64,000 nt of DNA from Pontixanthobacter sp. CEM42 (GTDB taxonomy: Bacteria; Pseudomonadota; Alphaproteobacteria; Sphingomonadales; Sphingomonadaceae), in the NCBI RefSeq assembly GCF_017812015.1, contig NZ_JADQTN010000001.1, positions 598,501 through 662,500 on the forward strand, given 5' to 3'. The notes beneath the pieces are model-generated. The model did no database searches and was not told the DNA's origin. It was given only the letters and a program-made list of their open reading frames with translations. The position numbers and the translations under genes are program-made. This document shows positions 60,859 through 64,000 of this stretch, piece by piece. The first letter of the stretch is position 1. The number at the start of each line of letters is the position of its first letter.

Positions 60859-61989
60859 ATGAAAGCAACGCATAAACCCGTCATTTCCTCCACCGGCCTG
60901 TTCACTCCGGCCGAGAGCATTTCCAACGCAGAACTGGTTGAGAGCTTCAATGCTTATGTCGCCAAGTTCAATATCGATAACGCCGATGCAATTGAAGCCG
61001 GTGAAGTGGAAGCGCTTGCGCCAAGTTCGGTCGAGTTCATTGAAAAAGCCAGCGGCATCAAGGCGCGGCACGTGATGGCGAAGGAGCCAGTACTCGATAT
61101 CGATACGATGTCGCCACGTTGGCCAGAACGTAGCAATGATGAGCTGTCGATGATGGCAGAAATCGGCGTGAGGGCCGCCAAGCAAGCGCTTGAGACAGCT
61201 GGCCGCGACGTTAAAGATGTTGACGCGGTATTATGTGCGGCGTCGAATATGGAACGCGGCTATCCGGCGATGGCTATCGAAATTCAGCAAGCGCTTGGTA
61301 TTAATGGTTTTGGCTTTGATATGAATGTTGCGTGTTCATCGGCGACTTTCGGCATACAAACAGCCGCAGACTATATCCGCGCGGGCAATGCGAAATCGGT
61401 ACTCGTGGTAAGCCCTGAAATTACCAGCGGCCACCTAAACTGGCGGGACCGCGACAGTCACTTTATCTTTGGCGATGTAGCAACCGCCGTATTGGTCGAG
61501 GACGCTGCAATTGCTCCGGAAGAGCATTGGGACATTCTCGGCACCAAGCTGAAGACTGTGTTCTCAAACAATATCCGCAACAATTTTGGCTTCCTCAATC
61601 GGGCGAGTCCTGAAGGGGAAGGCAAAGCTGACAAATTGTTCGTTCAGGAAGGGCGCAAGGTTTTCAAAGAAGTCGTCCCGATGGTCGCCAGTATGATTGT
61701 CGAAGAAGCGGAACGATTGGGTGTCGATCCGGAGTCCATCCGGCGTTTATGGCTACACCAAGCCAATACCGGAATGAATCGGCTTATTGCGCATCGTGTG
61801 TTGGGGCATGAGGCGAATGAGGACGAGAGTCCGACAGTGCTCGATACCTATGGCAATACCTCCAGTGCCGGTTCGATCATCGCCTTCCATCTGCACAGTA
61901 AAGATTTGAAAGCGAACGATACTGGTCTGATTTGCAGCTTCGGAGCGGGATATTCTGCCGGAACGGTGTTCGTGCGTAAGGTTAATTGA
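60859..61989 (+). CDS. Beta-ketoacyl-ACP synthase III, PA3286-like
   Basis: The 376-residue thiolase-fold enzyme is longer than standard FabH (about 320). The Cys-His-Asn triad is C159 (NVACSSATFG), H300 (LWLHQANTGMN) and N333 (TYGNTSSAGS). The extended N-terminal segment (VISSTGLFTPAESISNAELVESFNAYVAKFN) resembles Pseudomonas PA3286, which to my recollection condenses C8-CoA with malonyl-ACP as a beta-oxidation shunt. It sits just before psd-pssA, so a role in envelope-lipid supply is plausible. A short AGG precedes the ATG. Confidence 0.85.
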   Translation: MKATHKPVISSTGLFTPAESISNAELVESFNAYVAKFNIDNADAIEAGEVEALAPSSVEFIEKASGIKARHVMAKEPVLDIDTMSPRWPERSNDELSMMAEIGVRAAKQALETAGRDVKDVDAVLCAASNMERGYPAMAIEIQQALGINGFGFDMNVACSSATFGIQTAADYIRAGNAKSVLVVSPEITSGHLNWRDRDSHFIFGDVATAVLVEDAAIAPEEHWDILGTKLKTVFSNNIRNNFGFLNRASPEGEGKADKLFVQEGRKVFKEVVPMVASMIVEEAERLGVDPESIRRLWLHQANTGMNRLIAHRVLGHEANEDESPTVLDTYGNTSSAGSIIAFHLHSKDLKANDTGLICSFGAGYSAGTVFVRKVN

Positions 61990-62039
61990 CCCCTTGCACG
62001 CGGCTTGTTTGGATCGGTGCAACCGCCTAGGTGAACGCC

Positions 62040-62792
62040 ATGGCAGGTGAAATTCTCGACAATCAGGGGCGCGGTGAAGCGAATTGGCAATGGCCGTCGA
62101 TTCATCCAGAGGGGCGCAAGTTCGGCGTTGCCGCGGCGGGTATCGCGCTCGTCACAATTTTCCTTTTCGATCTGGAATTGATTGGCTGGCCGCTGCTCGC
62201 GCTGGCAGGCGGTATTTTCGCATTCTTCCGGGATCCAGAGCGGGTCGTACCGCAAGATGAAAACGCGATTGTCGCGCCTGCTGACGGATTGGTCTCTCAG
62301 ATTATAACCGTTGAACCGCCGGCTGAACTGGTTGGCGATGACGGAGCGGGGCAGCTGGGACTGCCCGCCGGACCGGTGACGCGCATTTCCATCTTTATGA
62401 GTGTATTTGATGTACACATTAACCGTACGCCGATTGGCGGTGTGGTGAAGCGCCTCGTCTATATGCCGGGCAAGTTTATGAGCGCAGATCTCGACAAGGC
62501 GAGCGAAGAAAACGAACGGCAGCATATTCTGGTCGAACGGACCGACGGTATGCTGGTTGGATTTACGCAGATTGCCGGATTGGTCGCACGGCGGATTATT
62601 CCGTTCGTAAAGCCCGGCGATATCGTTGCAACGGGGCAGCGCGTTGGACTTATCCGCTTTGGCAGCCGCGTAGATGTCTATCTGCCGGCCGGTACTGCAT
62701 CTAAAGTGCTGCTTGGACAAAAAACCGTTGCGGGTGAGACGGTGCTTGCGGAACTTGGACAGCAGAACCTTATCGAAGGCGTTTCGCAATGA
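62040..62792 (+). CDS. psd: Phosphatidylserine decarboxylase proenzyme
   Basis: A 250-residue proenzyme of the short bacterial type that makes phosphatidylethanolamine. An N-terminal hydrophobic region (about 25-60) precedes the PS decarboxylase domain; the self-cleavage site is GS at residue 209 ([11 protein letters not shown]), where Ser becomes the pyruvoyl group. ATG 62040 has AGG at good spacing; the GTG at 62031 is an alternative start. pssA overlaps its stop by 4 nt. Confidence 0.94.
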   Translation: MAGEILDNQGRGEANWQWPSIHPEGRKFGVAAAGIALVTIFLFDLELIGWPLLALAGGIFAFFRDPERVVPQDENAIVAPADGLVSQIITVEPPAELVGDDGAGQLGLPAGPVTRISIFMSVFDVHINRTPIGGVVKRLVYMPGKFMSADLDKASEENERQHILVERTDGMLVGFTQIAGLVARRIIPFVKPGDIVATGQRVGLIRFGSRVDVYLPAGTASKVLLGQKTVAGETVLAELGQQNLIEGVSQ

Positions 62793-63604
62793 GTGATGAT
62801 CGCCCGCGCGTTGGACCGAAATCCGCCGAGGATGAACCTGTCGAAGCTGGAAGGTCAAACCGGGGGCTCGCGCTGCGAACAGTGGTCCCGAACGCAATTA
62901 CTGCAGCGGCACTGTGTTCTGGGCTGACTGGTATCAAATTCGCGATCTCGGGCGACTGGTCGTTGGCGGTGTTTGCGATAATTCTCGCTGGTGTGCTCGA
63001 TGGAATTGACGGGCGGATTGCGCGTTTGCTCAAAGGGCAGTCGCGTTTCGGTGCGGAGCTAGACAGTTTGGCAGACTCTCTGTCCTTCGGCATGGCACCC
63101 GCGATCATATTCTATCTTTGGACGCTGCAGGACCTTCCGCGCCTAGGTTGGTTTGCTTCGCTTGCATTTGCAATTTGCTGCGCTTTGCGCCTCGCACGGT
63201 TCAATGCCCAGATCGATACTGACGAGCAGCCACATAAATCGGCTGGCTTTTTGACAGGTATTCCCGCGCCGGTTGGGGCGGGGCTGGCGTTCTTGCCGTT
63301 CTACCTATGGATGGCGACAGGTCTGGAAGAGTTCCGTCTGCCTTGGGTCAACGCGATATGGATGGTGGGAATTGCGTTTTTGATGATTTCCAACATTGCG
63401 ACGCTCAGTTGGACCTCGATCAGGCCGCGCCGTCAGTTCCGTTTGGAAGTGATTGCCTTTGTCGGATTGCTGTTTGCTGCGATGCTGTTGGAGCCGTGGT
63501 GGACGATTGCAGCAATCTCGATCGGTTATCTGGCACTCATGCCTTGGGGCCTAATCCGTTACAGCCGGATCAAGCGGCAACGGGCAGCGAACGCGAAACC
63601 TTAG
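62789..63604 (+). CDS. pssA: CDP-diacylglycerol-serine O-phosphatidyltransferase
   Basis: The 271-residue integral membrane enzyme makes phosphatidylserine from CDP-DAG and serine, feeding Psd. The CDP-alcohol phosphatidyltransferase motif [28 protein letters not shown] matches D-G-x2-A-R-x8-G-x3-D-x3-D. Several membrane helices span residues 30-255. ATGA overlap with psd shows they form one operon. Confidence 0.95.
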   Translation: MSDDRPRVGPKSAEDEPVEAGRSNRGLALRTVVPNAITAAALCSGLTGIKFAISGDWSLAVFAIILAGVLDGIDGRIARLLKGQSRFGAELDSLADSLSFGMAPAIIFYLWTLQDLPRLGWFASLAFAICCALRLARFNAQIDTDEQPHKSAGFLTGIPAPVGAGLAFLPFYLWMATGLEEFRLPWVNAIWMVGIAFLMISNIATLSWTSIRPRRQFRLEVIAFVGLLFAAMLLEPWWTIAAISIGYLALMPWGLIRYSRIKRQRAANAKP

Positions 63605-63818
63605 TATAATTGCAGCGCGCCACAAGCTGGCGCGTGATCACGGTGCTTGGGCGCAAAGCTGCCGCTTGTACCGACTCAGCATAATCCCGATTCTCCAACT
63701 TCGCGGCGCGGCTCAATTGTTTGAATGCGCGCGCGCCGCGAATGAAACTGTCGCTAAGCGATATCACGACGACAGCCGACGTGATGGCAAATAGAGAGAT
63801 CAAAGCAAAGGCGAGCAT
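63570..63818 (-). CDS. Small single-TM protein of unknown function
   Basis: Not recognised. The 82-residue product has one N-terminal hydrophobic helix (MLAFALISLFAITSAVVVISLSD) followed by a polar, helical tail with basic residues. AGGA lies about 10 nt before the ATG (TTAGGACATACAAAA). The 3' end overlaps pssA by 35 nt in the opposite direction. It may be a real small membrane protein, but the coding evidence is limited. Confidence 0.45.
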   Translation of the reverse strand: MLAFALISLFAITSAVVVISLSDSFIRGARAFKQLSRAAKLENRDYAESVQAAALRPSTVITRQLVARCNYTKVSRSLPVAA

Positions 63819-64000
63819 TTTTGTATGTCCTAATCTTTTGCACAGGTGCCTGTTGGCATGCTGTGGATAAACTGAGTACGCTCCGACAACGGATTTGGTT
63901 TCACAATTGATCCGTTAAACGCACATGTTCACTATATGTTCTCGTCAGTCAAGTGCTATTTCACCTCGGTGAAGGGCGGAATTGTGATTTCTGGGTAGAT

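Noticed and set aside
63887-63900. AACGGATTTGGTTT as a third copy of the XRE/holin operator
   Set aside because: Only the right half (TTGGTTT) matches; the left arm differs (AACG rather than AACC), so it is not a palindrome.
63924-63950. TTCACTATATGTT near the right edge as an NrdR box
   Set aside because: Only one degenerate box is visible and the downstream gene is outside the window; two boxes with defined spacing would be needed.
1-64000. CRISPR arrays, rRNA operons, insertion sequences, integrases
   Set aside because: No regularly spaced direct repeats, rRNA signatures or transposase/integrase motifs were found on either strand.

Overview
The window reads as a stretch of an alphaproteobacterial chromosome, most likely Sphingomonadales and probably Erythrobacteraceae. 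This rests on gene content recognised by eye: class I lysyl-tRNA synthetase, a DUF6456 protein, a PF11351-type three-TM holin, a DUF2946-like protein beside an outer-membrane barrel, adjacent DUF1501/DUF1800 genes, a PA3286-like KAS III and the psd-pssA pair. Gene density is high, with many 4-nt ATGA overlaps and several convergent pairs that overlap or nearly touch. There is no rRNA, CRISPR array, transposase or intact prophage.

Layout. 1-10 kb: the 3'-truncated end of a DinG/Rad3-like helicase, a secreted NTF2-like protein, lysyl-tRNA synthetase, a 2OG-Fe(II) oxygenase, cytochrome b561, an extremely arginine-rich secreted RcnB-like protein, a flavin-fold protein, an orphan CheY-like regulator, a DUF2946/outer-membrane pair and a diguanylate cyclase. 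10-15 kb is more accessory: a single-domain GIY-YIG nuclease next to a REP-like inverted repeat, a membrane protein coupled to ettA, an AT-rich orphan gene and a phage-type M15 peptidase. 15-24 kb: M28 peptidase, DUF1501/DUF1800, two tRNAs, a polysaccharide deacetylase, a degenerate histidine kinase, Lrp, a lipoprotein cytochrome and a TetR/SnoaL pair with a clear operator. 24-35 kb: aroQ-accB-accC, two small envelope genes, a GTA-type holin, a citrate-lyase-like enzyme, tRNA-Pro, yajC-secD-secF, a glycosyltransferase and an XRE regulator divergent from a DUF6456 gene.

35-48 kb: uracil-DNA glycosylase and the ABC-F protein Uup, an amidohydrolase, a SIMPL protein, a PepSY-like protein with an OmpR-type two-component system, PilZ, chorismate mutase, a polyprenyl diphosphate synthase, HrpB and a complex I NDUFS4-like subunit. 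48-64 kb: a secreted protein built from three copies of an undescribed Cys/Asp repeat, SRP RNA (ffs)-dnaX-ybaB, three tandem spore-coat-U-like proteins, lon, hupB, a lipoprotein, rlmB, tRNA-Tyr, a TonB-dependent receptor, KAS III and psd-pssA.

The most interesting signal is regulatory. The XRE regulator at 33871-34443 and the three-TM holin at 27907-28320 are about 6 kb apart, yet share a near-identical palindromic site (AACCAAATTGGTTT / AACCATATCGGTTT, 12 of 14 identical, same orientation) in front of their starts. The XRE gene is divergent from the DUF6456 gene, a layout resembling the RogA/GafYZ control of gene transfer agents (GTAs) in Caulobacter. With the orphan M15 peptidase at 14254 this suggests a dispersed GTA control and lysis module. 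That is an inference; no GTA structural genes are in the window.
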